Source: Streptomyces sp. NBC_01549
GTDB lineage: Bacteria > Actinomycetota > Actinomycetes > Streptomycetales > Streptomycetaceae
Assembly: GCF_026339955.1 (NCBI RefSeq)
Contig: NZ_JAPEPW010000001.1
Coordinates: 2,316,001 to 2,380,000 of the forward strand
Direction of reading: 5' to 3'
DNA: 64,000 bases
Part shown: positions 8,007 to 17,638 of the stretch, one piece after another
How the letters are laid out: the number at the start of each line of letters is the position of its first letter
How positions within the stretch are numbered: position 1 is the stretch's first letter
The notes under the pieces: generated by a model
What the model was told of the DNA's origin: nothing
Database searches by the model: none
Seen by the model: the letters and a program-made list of their open reading frames with translations, nothing else
Position numbers and translations under genes: made by a program

Positions 8007-8482
8007 ACACCGTGCTCGCGCAGGGGACCGATCTGCCAGCCGTGTGCCTCGCACGTGTCGAGGACGCCGGGCAGGGCGGCGAGGGTGACGCGCCAGGAGT
8101 CGGGGGCCGAGGTGCAGTCGGAGTCGTGGAGCAGGATGGTGCCGCCGCCAGAGGCATGCAGGGCCAGGCCCGCCTCGCGCCGCGCCCGGCCGCGCGGGCC
8201 GTGGAGGAGTTCGGTCAGGGTCGGCGCCAACTGGTCGGGCTCGCGGATCCAGGGGGCGAGGCCCGCCTCGTCGAGCGCGGCGGCGTTGGTCCGGCCGTGC
8301 CCGGGTATGCAGCGGTAGCTGACGACCGGGAGTCCGCCGGCGAGCGCCTCCAGCGACGTGAGCCCGCCCGCGTTCTGGACGAGCACGTGGCACGCGTGCA
8401 TCAGGCCGGGCATGTCGTCCACCCAGCCGTGGACATGGGCGACGCCGTCCGCGCGCAGCCGTTCGGCGAGCGCGTGGCGCAC
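7967..8482 (-). pseudogene. Remnant: glycosyltransferase C-terminus fused to deacetylase C-terminus
   Basis: The minus-strand frame (171 codons) is a chimera. Residues 1-110 match the C-terminal nucleotide-sugar-binding half of the MGDG-synthase/MurG-like glycosyltransferase family: HVHGWVDDMPGLMHACHVLV, NAGGLTSLEALAGGLPVV, IPGHGRTNA. After about residue 111 (near 8150) it switches to GTILLHDSDCTSAPDSW...LPGVLDTCEAHGW, which is the C-terminal end of a polysaccharide deacetylase. Neither has its catalytic N-terminal half. The frame's 3' end overlaps the sortase stop by 40 nt. Simple reading: an ancestral glycosyltransferase-deacetylase gene pair collapsed by deletion. A further piece lies inverted just upstream. 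Confidence 0.75.
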
Positions 8483-8508
8483 GAGCAGGGCGCGGCGGGC
8501 GTCACCGC

Positions 8509-8640
8509 TTCAGCCTTCCCCAGGACACACCGCTCGTCCTGCTGGTCGCGGGTTCGTGGGGAGTCGGGCCCGTCCGGGAGGCCGCCGGCATCGACGCCTC
8601 GACACCGGGGTCGCGCTGCCGGTCGTGGGCGACGAAGTCG
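8509..8640 (+). pseudogene. Inverted piece of the same glycosyltransferase
   Basis: On the plus strand the frame from 8509 reads LPQDTPLVLLVAGSWGVG and on to PVREAA, the start of the C-terminal Rossmann half of the same glycosyltransferase family (typical form PxVLLVxGSWGxG). After one frame change, GVALPVVVGDE-like residues follow, the next family motif (PVVVCGRN). These motifs normally sit immediately N-terminal to the RHALAERLRADG start of the minus-strand remnant ending at 8482, so this segment has been flipped relative to it. No start codon or full domain. Confidence 0.65.
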
Positions 8641-8695
8641 CGGGCGAAGCGCCGAGGCGTAGCCTGAAGAAGAAAACGGGGGAAAGGGGCGGGCC

Positions 8696-9469
8696 ATGAC
8701 CAGTCGTTTGCTGATGCCGTGCCGACGTGCGGGAGGCGACCCGGTCGCCCCGGGGACCGAACCCGTACGCGGGTCCACGCATCCCACCCCGATCCTCGAC
8801 TGGACCCACCCGAACGTCACCACCCTCGTTGAGCGGATCCCCAGGGAAGACACCGCCCGCGACTCACTCCGCGTGGCGCACGGGATCATCGCGCGTGAGG
8901 TGCGGCCGGTGTACTCGGTGGACGACCTGCGGAGCGCCTCACGGACGCTGGCGCTCGAGCGGGGCTCGTGCAGTCAGCGCATGGCGGTGCTGGAGGCCGT
9001 CGCACGGGCCATCGCCGTACCCACGCGCGTGCGGGGGCTGCTCGTCGACGGAGTCTTCTGGTATCCACGGTTCCCCCGGCTCAAGCCGCTGGTCCCGGAG
9101 CGGGTGCTGCTCGCGTGGCCCGAGTTCCTGCTGGACGGTGACTGGGTGCCGATCGCCGAGCTGTTCGGGACCCCGGACGAGATGAGCGCGGCATCCGGCG
9201 GCTTCACCAACAAGGGTGGCGAGACCCTCTTCGACGCCGTGGCCCGTACGGCGGTCGCCTGGGACGGCCACGCCGCCGCGAGCTGCGACGGCGGCCCCGG
9301 AGCCGTCTGCGACCTGTCCGACCACCTCCGCCTCGACCTCGGTCACTTCACCTCCCGCGACGAACTCTTCGCCCGTCACGGCCAGACCCTGTGCCTCCCG
9401 GCTCGCACCCTCGCGGAGCCGGTGCTCGGGCGATGGGCCGCGGGAGGCCGGGCCGCCCGGCCCGCGTAA
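8696..9469 (+). CDS. Transglutaminase-like domain protein
   Basis: 257 aa; AGGGG-type ribosome site before the ATG. The centre holds ERGSCSQRMAVLEAVARAIAVPTRVRGLLVDG (about residues 90-120), the Cys-containing core of the transglutaminase/protease-like fold, followed by a PRFPRLKPLVPERVLLAWPEFLLDGDWVPIAELFG stretch. Proteins of this fold act as peptidases, amidases or cross-linking enzymes; the substrate is not predictable. No signal peptide, so cytoplasmic. Followed by a strong hairpin at 9571-9605. The remnant glycosyltransferase piece ends just upstream and is unrelated. Confidence 0.75.
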   Translation: MTSRLLMPCRRAGGDPVAPGTEPVRGSTHPTPILDWTHPNVTTLVERIPREDTARDSLRVAHGIIAREVRPVYSVDDLRSASRTLALERGSCSQRMAVLEAVARAIAVPTRVRGLLVDGVFWYPRFPRLKPLVPERVLLAWPEFLLDGDWVPIAELFGTPDEMSAASGGFTNKGGETLFDAVARTAVAWDGHAAASCDGGPGAVCDLSDHLRLDLGHFTSRDELFARHGQTLCLPARTLAEPVLGRWAAGGRAARPA

Positions 9470-9570
9470 CGGCAGCCCACGCTTCTTGTCGCACCCCCGG
9501 GTCCTGGTCGCCAATCGGGGTTGGAGTGAGCGACTGACCGACCAAGCCGGGGAAACAGTGCGGGCGACGA

Positions 9571-9605
9571 ACGGGTGGGGCGGCACACCTTGCCGCCCCA
9601 CCCGT
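9571..9605. terminator. Perfect 15-bp hairpin terminator
   Basis: acgggtggggcggca pairs exactly with tgccgccccacccgt around a 5-nt loop. It lies between the convergent transglutaminase-like gene and the alpha/beta hydrolase gene and would serve both. Confidence 0.85.
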
Positions 9606-9617
9606 GGAGTCGTCCGG

Positions 9618-10337
9618 TCAGCGGACCGCTTCCGCCGCCTTCTCGATGACGCGGGTGACGGCGTCCGGCTGGGACACGGTCACAGCGTGGGAGGAACGGA
9701 CCTCCTCGACGTGGGCGTTGGCGCGCTCGGCCATGTAGATCTGAAGCTCCCGGGGGATGTTCAGGTCGTCGGTGGCCACCACGGACCAGGACGGGATCGT
9801 CCTCCAGGCGGGTTCGGAGGCACCTTCGTTGAGAGCGGTGCCGGTCGCGGGACGCTGGGTGACCGCCATGGTGTCAGCGATGCTCGCGGGGACATCGGCG
9901 GCGAACTGGTGGTGGAACACGGTCTGGTCGATGTAGAGGTCGACGTCCTGGGAGCCGTCGGGCCTGGTGATCGGAACCGGGCGCAGAGCCTGGCCGAGCG
10001 TGCTGCCCTCGAACTTGCTCGCCAGCTCATTGGCGTTCTCGCCCTTGTCGGGGAGGAAGGCGGCGGCGTACACGAGTGCCTTGACATTGTCGCAGCCGTG
10101 GGCGGCGTTGCTGATCACCGCTCCGCCGTAGGAGTGCCCGACAAGGACCACCGGTCCGTCGATGCCGGCCAGGAGGTCCTTGACGTAGGCGGCGTCGCCG
10201 CTCAGCGAGCGCAGCGGATTCGCCACGGCCACCACCGGGTACCCGTCCTCCTTCAGCTTCTTGATGACGCCGTTCCAGCTGGAGGAGTCGGCGAACGCGC
10301 CGTGGACGAGTACGACGGTGGGCTTGCGGTCCTGCAT
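9618..10337 (-). CDS. Alpha/beta hydrolase (salicylate esterase-like)
   Basis: 239 aa. Starts TVVLVHGAFADSSSW, the oxyanion-hole HGAFAD motif; nucleophile elbow GHSYGG with Ser69; ATDDLNIP supplies the acid region and RSSHAV near residue 217 the His. The whole pattern is typical of the compact pimeloyl-ACP-esterase/salicylate-esterase (MES-like) branch, which hydrolyse small esters. No signal peptide. It follows the larger hydrolase at 10397-11350 by 59 nt on the same strand, so the two are probably co-transcribed. Actual substrate unknown. Confidence 0.88.
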   Translation of the reverse strand: MQDRKPTVVLVHGAFADSSSWNGVIKKLKEDGYPVVAVANPLRSLSGDAAYVKDLLAGIDGPVVLVGHSYGGAVISNAAHGCDNVKALVYAAAFLPDKGENANELASKFEGSTLGQALRPVPITRPDGSQDVDLYIDQTVFHHQFAADVPASIADTMAVTQRPATGTALNEGASEPAWRTIPSWSVVATDDLNIPRELQIYMAERANAHVEEVRSSHAVTVSQPDAVTRVIEKAAEAVR

Positions 10338-10396
10338 GGGAGGGGTGCCTTTCGAGGTAGAGGTTCGAGGTGCTGCGGTTGAGCCGCGGAGAACTC

Positions 10397-11350
10397 TCAG
10401 TTGCCGTGCAGTGCGGTGCGCAGGGTGTGAATGGCCAGCTCCATCGCGACTGTCGTGGCCTGGGTGGGCCGGAGGGGGTTGAGCATCATGAAGTCGTGCA
10501 GGATGCCGTTGACGCGGATGCTGGTGGTGGGAACACCGGCCTGGGTCAGCTTGCGGGCGTAGGCCTCGCCCTCGTCCCGCAGCACGTCGTTCTCGTCGAC
10601 GATGACGAGCGCGGGCGGCAGGCCCCGCAGCTCCTCCAGGCTCGCCCGCAGCGGCGAGGCGGTGATCTCCGCCCGCTGGGCGGGGTCGGTGGTGTAGCAG
10701 TCCCAGAACCAGGCCATGCCCTTGGCCGAGAGGAAGGGGCCGTCGGCGAACTCCCGGTAGCTGTCGGTGTCCTGGCCCGCGTCCGTGACGGGGTAGTACA
10801 GCGACTGGTGCACGAAGGTCACGTCCCCGCGCCGCTTGGCCATGAGGGTCAGTGCCGCGGTCATGTTGCCGCCGACGGAGTCACCGGCCACCGCCAGCCG
10901 GGAGACGTCCAGGCCTTCCCCGGCGCCCTTCTCGGTGATCCACCGGGCCGTCGCGTACGCCTGCTCGATCGCGACCGGGTACCTGGCCTCCGGCGAACGG
11001 TCGTACTCGACGAACACCACGGCGACATTCGCCCCGACGGCCAGCTCACGCACCAGACGGTCATGGGTGCCGGCGTTGCCGAGGACCCAGCCGCCGCCGT
11101 GCACGTAAAGGACGACCGGCAGCGTGCCCTGGCCACCGACGGGCTTGACGATGCGTACCCGCACATCACCCACCTCGGCGGGCACCGTGATCCACTTCTC
11201 CTCCACGTCCAACTTCGCCACCGGCGCCGCCTGCAGGTCGTCCAGGACCTTCCGGGCACCCTCCGGGCCGAGCTCGTACAGGAACGGCGGCTTGGCCGTC
11301 GCCTCCGCGAGCTCCTGCGCCGCGAGCTCAAGAACGGGCTTGGTCATCAC
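10397..11350 (-). CDS. Alpha/beta hydrolase, hormone-sensitive-lipase family
   Basis: 317 aa with an AGGAG ribosome site. HGGGW at residues 84-88 is the oxyanion-hole motif of the HSL (family IV) esterases; nucleophile elbow GDSVG with Ser158; VIVDENDVLRDEGEAYA supplies the Asp and LHDFMML the His. These enzymes hydrolyse carboxylic esters with short to medium acyl chains. N-terminal cap region of about 50 residues. Likely first gene of a two-gene operon with the smaller hydrolase downstream, divergent from the permease gene starting at 11538. Confidence 0.88.
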   Translation of the reverse strand: MMTKPVLELAAQELAEATAKPPFLYELGPEGARKVLDDLQAAPVAKLDVEEKWITVPAEVGDVRVRIVKPVGGQGTLPVVLYVHGGGWVLGNAGTHDRLVRELAVGANVAVVFVEYDRSPEARYPVAIEQAYATARWITEKGAGEGLDVSRLAVAGDSVGGNMTAALTLMAKRRGDVTFVHQSLYYPVTDAGQDTDSYREFADGPFLSAKGMAWFWDCYTTDPAQRAEITASPLRASLEELRGLPPALVIVDENDVLRDEGEAYARKLTQAGVPTTSIRVNGILHDFMMLNPLRPTQATTVAMELAIHTLRTALHGN

Positions 11351-11372
11351 TTCACTCCTTGGGTCGGCAGGC

Positions 11373-11409
11373 TTTTGTCCGCTTTTCCGCTTTCACCCTT
11401 ATGACAAAA
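11373..11409. promoter_or_regulatory. Spaced inverted repeat upstream of esterase operon
   Basis: ttttgtc at 11373-11379 and gacaaaa at 11403-11409 form a 7-bp inverted repeat with a 23-nt gap in an unusually A/T-rich stretch between divergent genes. It could be a repressor operator or just promoter sequence; no family can be assigned. Confidence 0.3.
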
Positions 11410-11537
11410 TGACCCGTGAAGGTGTGACACGAACCGAGGGACAGGGGGAGACGAAGGTTCAGCGTGGCGGCCCGCCGTCCGGGGCGGAGTGAGTGTCGGG
11501 CCCCCTCCTTGCCCCTCCCCCGGCTTACCCTCCGCCC

Positions 11538-13571
11538 GTGTTCAACGTCACGGGGATCCTCAAGCGGCTGGTGATCGGCCGGGCCATGCGCAGCGAAGAG
11601 CTGCACGAGACGCTGCTGCCCAAACGGCTCGCCCTGCCGATCTTCGCCTCGGACCCGCTGTCCTCGGTGGCGTACGCGACCCAGGAGATCCTGCTGGTCC
11701 TCACCCTGGGCGGCCTCGCCTACGTGCACTTCACCCCGTGGATCGCGGCCGCGGTCGTGGCGCTGATGACGGTCGTGGTGCTGTCGTACCGCCAGGTGGT
11801 GCACGCCTACCCGAGCGGCGGCGGCTCGTACGAGGTGGTGTCGACGAATCTCGGCCCGACCGCCGGACTGGTCGTCGCCGCCTCGCTCCTCGTCGACTAC
11901 GTCATGACGGTGGCCGTCTCGGTCGCCTCCGGCGTCGACAACATCATCTCCGCCGTCCCACGCCTCGCCGACCACCGTGTCCTGATGGCGATCGGCTTCG
12001 TGGCGGTCCTGACAGCGATGAACCTGCGGGGCGTCCGGGAGTCGGGACGCGCCTTCGCCGCACCGACGTACCTCTTCATCAGCGGCGTGCTCATCATGGT
12101 GGTCACAGGCCTGATCCGGTACGCCCTGGGGGACGCGCCGGTCGCCGAGAGCGCCGGGTACGGGGTCACGCCGGACCCTTCGGACGCGAACCTGACGGGC
12201 CTCGCCCTGCTGATGCTGGTCCTGCGCGCGTTCTCCTCCGGCTGTACGGCGCTGACAGGGGTGGAGGCCATCTCCAACGGCGTACCGGCCTTCCGCAAGC
12301 CCAAGTCGAGGAACGCGGCCGAGACACTGACCGCGATGGGCGCCCTCGCGATCGTCATGTTCGTGGGCGTCACCGCGCTGGCGCTGATCACCAAGGTGCG
12401 CATCACGGACGACGCGTGCCGGCTGACGGGGCTCACCGGCGACTGCGGCTCGTACACCCAGCGCACCGTCATCGCGCAGATCGCGGCGGCGGTCTTCGGC
12501 GGCGAGCACAGCGTCGGCTTCTACGTCATCCAGGCGGCGACCGCGCTGGTCCTGATCCTGGCGGCGAACACAGCCTTCAACGGCTTCCCGCTGCTCGCGT
12601 CCATCCTGGCGCAACACCGCTATCTTCCACACCAGTTGCACAACCGGGGCGACCGGCTCGCCTTCTCCAACGGCATCCTGGCGCTCGCGATCGTCGCGGC
12701 TTCGCTGCTGTGGGGCTTCAAGGCGAACGTCACCAGCCTCATCCACCTCTACATCCTTGGCGTGTTCACCGCCTTCACGCTCTCCCAACTGGGCATGGTC
12801 CGGCACTGGAACGGAGAGCTGCGCGTCGAACGCGACCCGCAACTGCGACGCCGCCATCACACCGCCCGCGTGATCAACGCACTCGGCTCGGTCGTCACCG
12901 GCCTGGTGCTGGTGATCGTGCTGGCCACCAAGTTCACGGAGGGCGCGTGGCTCGCCGTGCTCGCGGCGATCGTGCTGTGGGTGATGATGCGCGGTGTCCG
13001 ACGCCACTACGACGCCACGTCGGCGGAGCTGGCGGTGACCGACCCGAAGAGTGAACTCACCCGACCCTCAAGGGTGTTGGGAATCGTACTGGTCTCCACC
13101 CTGCACAAGCCGACCCTCCGCGCCCTCGCCTACGCGCGCGCCTTCCGCCCCGACCTGCTGGAGGCCCTGACGGTCTCCGTCGACCGTGACGAGGCCGCGG
13201 CGCTGCTCAGGAGCTGGGAGGAGTACGGCATCGAGGTCCCCCTGAAGATCATCGACTCGCCGTACCGCGAGGTGACCCGGCCGGTCGTGGAGTACGTCCG
13301 CTCGATCCGCCGCGAGAGCCCGCGGGACATCGTCGCCGTCTTCATCCCCGAGTACGTCGTCGGACACTGGTGGGAGAACCTCCTGCACAACCAGTCGGCG
13401 CTGTGGCTGAAGAACCGGCTCCTGTTCACCCCGGGGGTCATGGTCACGAGCGTGCCATGGCAGCTGACGTCCTCGGCCCACGCCGACCGGCCCACGGCCA
13501 GGGCGCCGGGCTCCTTCCGGCGGGGCGAGCCGCAGGGACCGGGGCCCCGGGCAGGCAGCCGGCACCGCTAG
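11538..13571 (+). CDS. APC-superfamily permease, KimA-like (second copy)
   Basis: 677 aa from the GTG at 11538 (M-F-N-V-T...), with an alternative GTG at 11493 that adds 15 Pro-rich residues. About twelve membrane helices. The N-terminal ASDPLSSVAYATQEI is the substrate-site motif; SYRQVVHAYPSGGGSYEVVSTNLGP at helix 3 is shared with the paralogue at 4039-5853. The soluble C-terminal domain (VLGIVLVSTLHKPTLRALAYARA ... VEYVRSIRRESPRDIVAVFIPEYVVGHWWENLLHNQSA) is a UspA-like fold and ends in a basic low-complexity tail. Predicted K+ uptake by family. No obvious ribosome site precedes 11538, so leaderless or 11493 initiation remain possible. Confidence 0.85.
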   Translation: MFNVTGILKRLVIGRAMRSEELHETLLPKRLALPIFASDPLSSVAYATQEILLVLTLGGLAYVHFTPWIAAAVVALMTVVVLSYRQVVHAYPSGGGSYEVVSTNLGPTAGLVVAASLLVDYVMTVAVSVASGVDNIISAVPRLADHRVLMAIGFVAVLTAMNLRGVRESGRAFAAPTYLFISGVLIMVVTGLIRYALGDAPVAESAGYGVTPDPSDANLTGLALLMLVLRAFSSGCTALTGVEAISNGVPAFRKPKSRNAAETLTAMGALAIVMFVGVTALALITKVRITDDACRLTGLTGDCGSYTQRTVIAQIAAAVFGGEHSVGFYVIQAATALVLILAANTAFNGFPLLASILAQHRYLPHQLHNRGDRLAFSNGILALAIVAASLLWGFKANVTSLIHLYILGVFTAFTLSQLGMVRHWNGELRVERDPQLRRRHHTARVINALGSVVTGLVLVIVLATKFTEGAWLAVLAAIVLWVMMRGVRRHYDATSAELAVTDPKSELTRPSRVLGIVLVSTLHKPTLRALAYARAFRPDLLEALTVSVDRDEAAALLRSWEEYGIEVPLKIIDSPYREVTRPVVEYVRSIRRESPRDIVAVFIPEYVVGHWWENLLHNQSALWLKNRLLFTPGVMVTSVPWQLTSSAHADRPTARAPGSFRRGEPQGPGPRAGSRHR

Positions 13572-13623
13572 CACGCCCGCGGCGGAGCTCGGGCCGGCGC
13601 AGCTCTGTTCGGAGGACCCCGGT

Positions 13624-15330
13624 TCAGTGGAACTCGGCGAGCCTCGGACGCAGCCCCAGCAGGATCAGCGCAGCCGCGCCGAGCAGCAGCCCGCACGTCC
13701 ACGGGAGCGGTCCGCTCGCCTCGAATCGGCCCGCGCGGACCGCCGCCGTGAAGTGCCGCCGGTTGATGTCCGTCACCTTGTCCAGTGCCGTCATCCAGAC
13801 CCCGAAGTGGGCGTTGGACGTGCCCGGCCCCCAGCCCATGCAGAACGCGACGGCCTCGCGCTCCCTGCCCTGCGCGACCAGTGCCCGGATCCTCCGGTCG
13901 TCGCGCTGGTAGACGGCGTACGCGTCCACCGTCCGCTCCGCCGCGGTCCGTTCGCCGGGGAAGGTGAGGTTGGTGAGCTCGCGCGCGAACTCACCGCCGA
14001 AGTCGAGGGTGTGGTGGTCCGCGCGGTACTCCTTCCAGGTCGCGCCGAGCCCGGAGTCGTACGAGTCGAGGGTCGCGCCCTTCATCCCGTACAACTGCTG
14101 CGACTTGGCGAGGAACGCCTGCGCGTACTGGTCGCGGCGCTCGGGGTCCAGCAGGTAGCGGCTCTCGTCGGCGTTCGCGTCGTAGGCGATGGCGCGGGCG
14201 CGGGAGAGCGCGACGACGGAGTCGAAGGCGTCGCGGCGGGCGCCGTGCAGCCGGTCGGCGGAGGCGGAGAGCGCCTGGCTGCCCAGGAGCACGGCGAGCA
14301 GCGCGCAGACGGTGGCGGCCAGCACGCCGGGGTTGAGGATCCGGTGGAGACGGCGGGCCAGGTACCACTGGAGGACGCCGAGGGCGGCGAGCAGCAGCGC
14401 GCCGAGCGCGAGGACGGCGGTGAGCTGGGCCGCGAGGGCCGAACGGGCCTGGTCGTACTGCCGGTCGAAGGCACTGTCGTTGGAGTCCACCAGCCTCCTC
14501 GCGCTCGGCAGGAGGTGGGCCTGGAGGAGATCGGTGGCCTCGCGGTAGTCGACGAGCGCGGCCGGTCTGCCGCCGACGCGGTCGTCGTTCTCGAGGGCCC
14601 TGCCGATCAGCTCCTGGTACTCGGCGAAGTCGTCGGTGAGCGACTCGACGGTGTGTTCGTCGGTGCGGTCGCCCTGGGCGGCGACGGCGAGGGCGCGCAG
14701 GTCGTGGCCGATCGCACGACGCGCGTCACCGTAGAAGCCGACCGCCTTCTCGTACGGCGTCGTCAGGCGCCCCTTGCCCCCGTCGCCGCCGGCCAGCAGG
14801 AGGTTGGCGGCCTGCGCGTCCATGTCGTTGAGGGCGAGGTTCAGGTCGGCGGCGCTGGTGGTGCGGGGTGCGTCGCGCCCCGCGACGGTGTCCCAGGTGC
14901 CGGTGGCGGCGAGCCCGGCCAACGCGAGCAGCAGGGCGAGGGCGACGGTCAGCAGGACGGTGGCGGTCCGCAGCAGCCGCAGCCGCGCGGGCAGGGTCGC
15001 CCAGAAGCGGCGATGCAGGGCCGTGCCAACTCTTCGGTGTGCGAGGCGAAGGGGGCGCCGGGGACTTCGGGGCCGCCTGGGGCGTCGGGGTCGCCTCGGC
15101 CGCGCACCGGCGCGCCGTGGCCGAGGTGCGCGGCCACCCCCGGAGGGGGCGGTCGCCGCGCGCGGTGGCGCTCCGGTGGTCCCGGCTCCCGCCGCAGGAC
15201 TGAGCGTGGTCCCGGCTCCCGCCGCAGGACTGTGCGTGGTCCCGGCTCCCGCCGCACGACTGTGCGTGGTCTCGGCTCGCGCCGCAGGACTGTGCGTGGT
15301 ACCGGCCGTGACAGCCACGAGCCCCTCCAT
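13624..15330 (-). CDS. Large membrane protein with extracellular loops, function unknown
   Basis: 568 aa from ATG 15330. Order: a basic, repetitive N-terminus with four to five TTHSPAAGAG-type units, then an Arg-Pro-rich stretch, a membrane helix (VLLTVALALLLALAGLAATG), an extracytoplasmic domain of about 170 residues (DAQAANLLLAGGDGG..., a helical bundle look), two central membrane helices (LTAVLALGALLLAALGVLQW, NPGVLAATVCALLAVLLGSQ), a second helical extracytoplasmic domain, and a final helix before the C-terminus. Two periplasm-like four-helix domains between helices resemble sensor modules of signalling proteins, but no kinase, HAMP or cyclase domain follows. I do not recognise a named family. 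Earlier in-frame starts up to 15573 are possible. It converges on the permease gene ending at 13571. Confidence 0.65.
   Translation of the reverse strand: MEGLVAVTAGTTHSPAARAETTHSRAAGAGTTHSPAAGAGTTLSPAAGAGTTGAPPRAATAPSGGGRAPRPRRAGARPRRPRRPRRPRSPRRPLRLAHRRVGTALHRRFWATLPARLRLLRTATVLLTVALALLLALAGLAATGTWDTVAGRDAPRTTSAADLNLALNDMDAQAANLLLAGGDGGKGRLTTPYEKAVGFYGDARRAIGHDLRALAVAAQGDRTDEHTVESLTDDFAEYQELIGRALENDDRVGGRPAALVDYREATDLLQAHLLPSARRLVDSNDSAFDRQYDQARSALAAQLTAVLALGALLLAALGVLQWYLARRLHRILNPGVLAATVCALLAVLLGSQALSASADRLHGARRDAFDSVVALSRARAIAYDANADESRYLLDPERRDQYAQAFLAKSQQLYGMKGATLDSYDSGLGATWKEYRADHHTLDFGGEFARELTNLTFPGERTAAERTVDAYAVYQRDDRRIRALVAQGREREAVAFCMGWGPGTSNAHFGVWMTALDKVTDINRRHFTAAVRAGRFEASGPLPWTCGLLLGAAALILLGLRPRLAEFH
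15176..15305 (-). repeat. 30-nt tandem repeat in N-terminal coding region
   Basis: Just over four copies of a 30-nt unit (gtggtcccggctcccgccgc...) lie in the minus-strand gene for the membrane protein. Each encodes ten residues of the type AGAGTTHSPA. The outer copies have diverged slightly. Confidence 0.9.
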
Positions 15331-15661
15331 CGGCACGCCACGGACGCTCGTCCGTGTCCCCCGTGCCGCGCCCAGTCTGCGACCGCTTCCGGCCACACAC
15401 ACCGGCCCTTGATGAGCCCCTGATGTCGCCCCGGACGACTTTGACGCGTCCTTGATGCCGTCGGCCGACCACGTGTGCGAAAAGCACGGCATTCTCGTCG
15501 GCGGGGGCCGGACAGGGGGTTGCCATCCCTGTGACCACACCACCGTGCCTCCACCGTCCCCCGTTCGCCGCAATGTCCACCCGCCCTGCCGCTTCCTCCC
15601 CCATTGCCCACAATCGGATCACAATGGACACCACGCCGGGCAGCACGTCAGGAGCACCCCG

Positions 15662-17629
15662 ATGGCCACCACCGACCACGCCCGTACCAGAGGTACGACG
15701 GGTGCGAGCCGGCTGCGCGCGTGGATGCTCGAGGGACTGTCCGACATGGCCAGGACCCCGCAGGGCCCGCACGCCCTGCCGGAGCCCGTGCACCAGGGGC
15801 AGCGCTGGTGGCGGGTGATGTGCCTGACCGGCGTCGACTACTTCTCGACCCTGGGCTACCAGCCCGGCATCGCGGCCCTGGCCGCCGGACTCCTGTCGCC
15901 CGTCGCGACCATCGTCCTGGTCGTCGTCACCCTGGCGGGCGCACTGCCCGTCTACCGGCGGGTGGCCGAGGAGAGCCCGCGCGGCGAGGGCTCGATCGCG
16001 ATGCTGGAGCGACTGCTGTCGTTCTGGCAGGGCAAGCTGTTCGTCCTGACCCTGCTGGGCTTCGCCGCCACCGACTTCCTGATCACCATCACCCTGTCGG
16101 CGGCCGACGCCTCCACCCACCTGATCGAGAACCCCCATCTCACCAGCACCCTGCACGACAAGCAGATGCTGATCACGCTCATCCTGGTGGCGCTGCTCGG
16201 CGCGGTGTTCCTCAAGGGATTCCTGGAGGCGATCGGCGTCGCCGTCGTCCTGGTGGGGATCTATCTCGCGCTCAACACCGTGGTCGTGATCGTGGGCCTG
16301 TGGCACGTGGCGACCGCCGAACATGTGATCACCGACTGGACCAGCGCCCTCACCACCGAACACGGAAACGCCTTCGCGATGGTCGGGGTCGCCCTCCTGG
16401 TCTTCCCTAAACTGGCCCTCGGCCTCTCCGGCTTCGAGACCGGCGTGGCCGTCATGCCGCACGTCCAGGGCGACGCCACCGACACCGACGAGAAGCCGGC
16501 CGGCCGCATCCGGGACACCAAGAAACTGCTGACCACCGCCGCCGTGATCATGAGCGTCTTCCTCATCCTCACCAGCTTCATCACCACGCTCCTCATCCCG
16601 GAGCAGGAGTTCAAGACCGGCGGCCAGGCCAACGGCCGCGCCCTCGCCTATCTCGCCCACCAGTACCTCGGCGGCGCCTTCGGCACGGTCTACGACGTGT
16701 CGACCATCGCCATCCTGTGGTTCGCCGGCGCCTCCGCCATGGCCGGGCTGCTCAACCTCATGCCCCGCTACCTCCCCCGCTACGGCATGGCCCCGCACTG
16801 GGCACGCGCCGTCCGCCCCATGGTGATCGTCTTCATCCTCATCGCGTTCCTGGTCACCTGGATCTTCGACGCGAACGTCGACGCACAGGGCGGCGCCTAC
16901 GCCACCGGTGTCCTCGTCCTCATCAGCTCCGCCGCGATCGCCGTGACCATCGCCGCGCGCAAGGCCGGCCAGCGCAACTGGACCATCGCCTTCGCCGTCA
17001 TCTCCGCGGTCTTCCTCTACACGACCGTCGTGAACGTCATCGAACGCCCCGACGGCGTCAAGATCGGCGCCTGCTTCATCGCCGGCATCATCCTCGTCTC
17101 GTTGCTCTCCCGGCTGGCCCGCGCCTTCGAACTGCGGGTCACCAGCGTGAGCCTGGACGACATGGCGGACCGGTTCGTACGCGACATAGCCAGCCGCCGG
17201 ATCCGGTTCATCGCCAACGAACCCGACAACCGCGACAAGGCCGAGTACCGCGACAAGATCGAGCAGATCCGCGCCGACAACGACCTCCCCGCCCAGGAGG
17301 ACTTCGTCTTCGTCGAGGTCACCGTCCTGGACCCCTCGGAGTTCGAGTCGGGCCTGACCGTACGCGGCGAGGTGCTCCACGGCCGCTACCGCGTCCTGAC
17401 CCTGGAGTCCTCCTCCATCCCCAACGCCCTGGCCGCCCTGCTCCTGTACGTCCGCGACCGCACCGGCTGCACCCCGCACATCTACTTCGAGTGGACCGAG
17501 GGCGACCCCTTCACCAACTTCCTGCGCTTCTTCCTCTTCGGCCAGGGCGAGGTCGCCCCCGTCACCCGAGAGGTCCTGCGCGAGGCCGAACCCGACCGCT
17601 CCCGCCGACCGCGCGTACACGTCGGCTAA
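15662..17629 (+). CDS. APC-superfamily permease, KimA-like (third, divergent copy)
   Basis: 655 aa from the ATG at 15662 (GGAG site upstream). VTGVDYF-type motif ([20 protein letters not shown], about residues 57-76) is the KimA substrate-site equivalent; [20 protein letters not shown] follows at helix 3. Ten to twelve membrane helices are followed by a long cytosolic tail (from about residue 480: [20 protein letters not shown] ... [29 protein letters not shown]). It belongs to a different sub-branch from the other two permeases in the window. Amino acid transporters of the APC superfamily are the alternative. It ends 9 nt from the convergent histidine kinase stop, with no room for a separate terminator. 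Confidence 0.82.
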   Translation: MATTDHARTRGTTGASRLRAWMLEGLSDMARTPQGPHALPEPVHQGQRWWRVMCLTGVDYFSTLGYQPGIAALAAGLLSPVATIVLVVVTLAGALPVYRRVAEESPRGEGSIAMLERLLSFWQGKLFVLTLLGFAATDFLITITLSAADASTHLIENPHLTSTLHDKQMLITLILVALLGAVFLKGFLEAIGVAVVLVGIYLALNTVVVIVGLWHVATAEHVITDWTSALTTEHGNAFAMVGVALLVFPKLALGLSGFETGVAVMPHVQGDATDTDEKPAGRIRDTKKLLTTAAVIMSVFLILTSFITTLLIPEQEFKTGGQANGRALAYLAHQYLGGAFGTVYDVSTIAILWFAGASAMAGLLNLMPRYLPRYGMAPHWARAVRPMVIVFILIAFLVTWIFDANVDAQGGAYATGVLVLISSAAIAVTIAARKAGQRNWTIAFAVISAVFLYTTVVNVIERPDGVKIGACFIAGIILVSLLSRLARAFELRVTSVSLDDMADRFVRDIASRRIRFIANEPDNRDKAEYRDKIEQIRADNDLPAQEDFVFVEVTVLDPSEFESGLTVRGEVLHGRYRVLTLESSSIPNALAALLLYVRDRTGCTPHIYFEWTEGDPFTNFLRFFLFGQGEVAPVTREVLREAEPDRSRRPRVHVG

Positions 17630-17638
17630 GCGCTCCTG

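Noticed and set aside
14726..17620. A 964-codon open frame on the minus strand
   Set aside because: It mirrors the third permease gene and part of the membrane protein gene in a shadow frame; Glu/Asp/Gly/His-rich composition is typical of antisense frames in high-G+C DNA.
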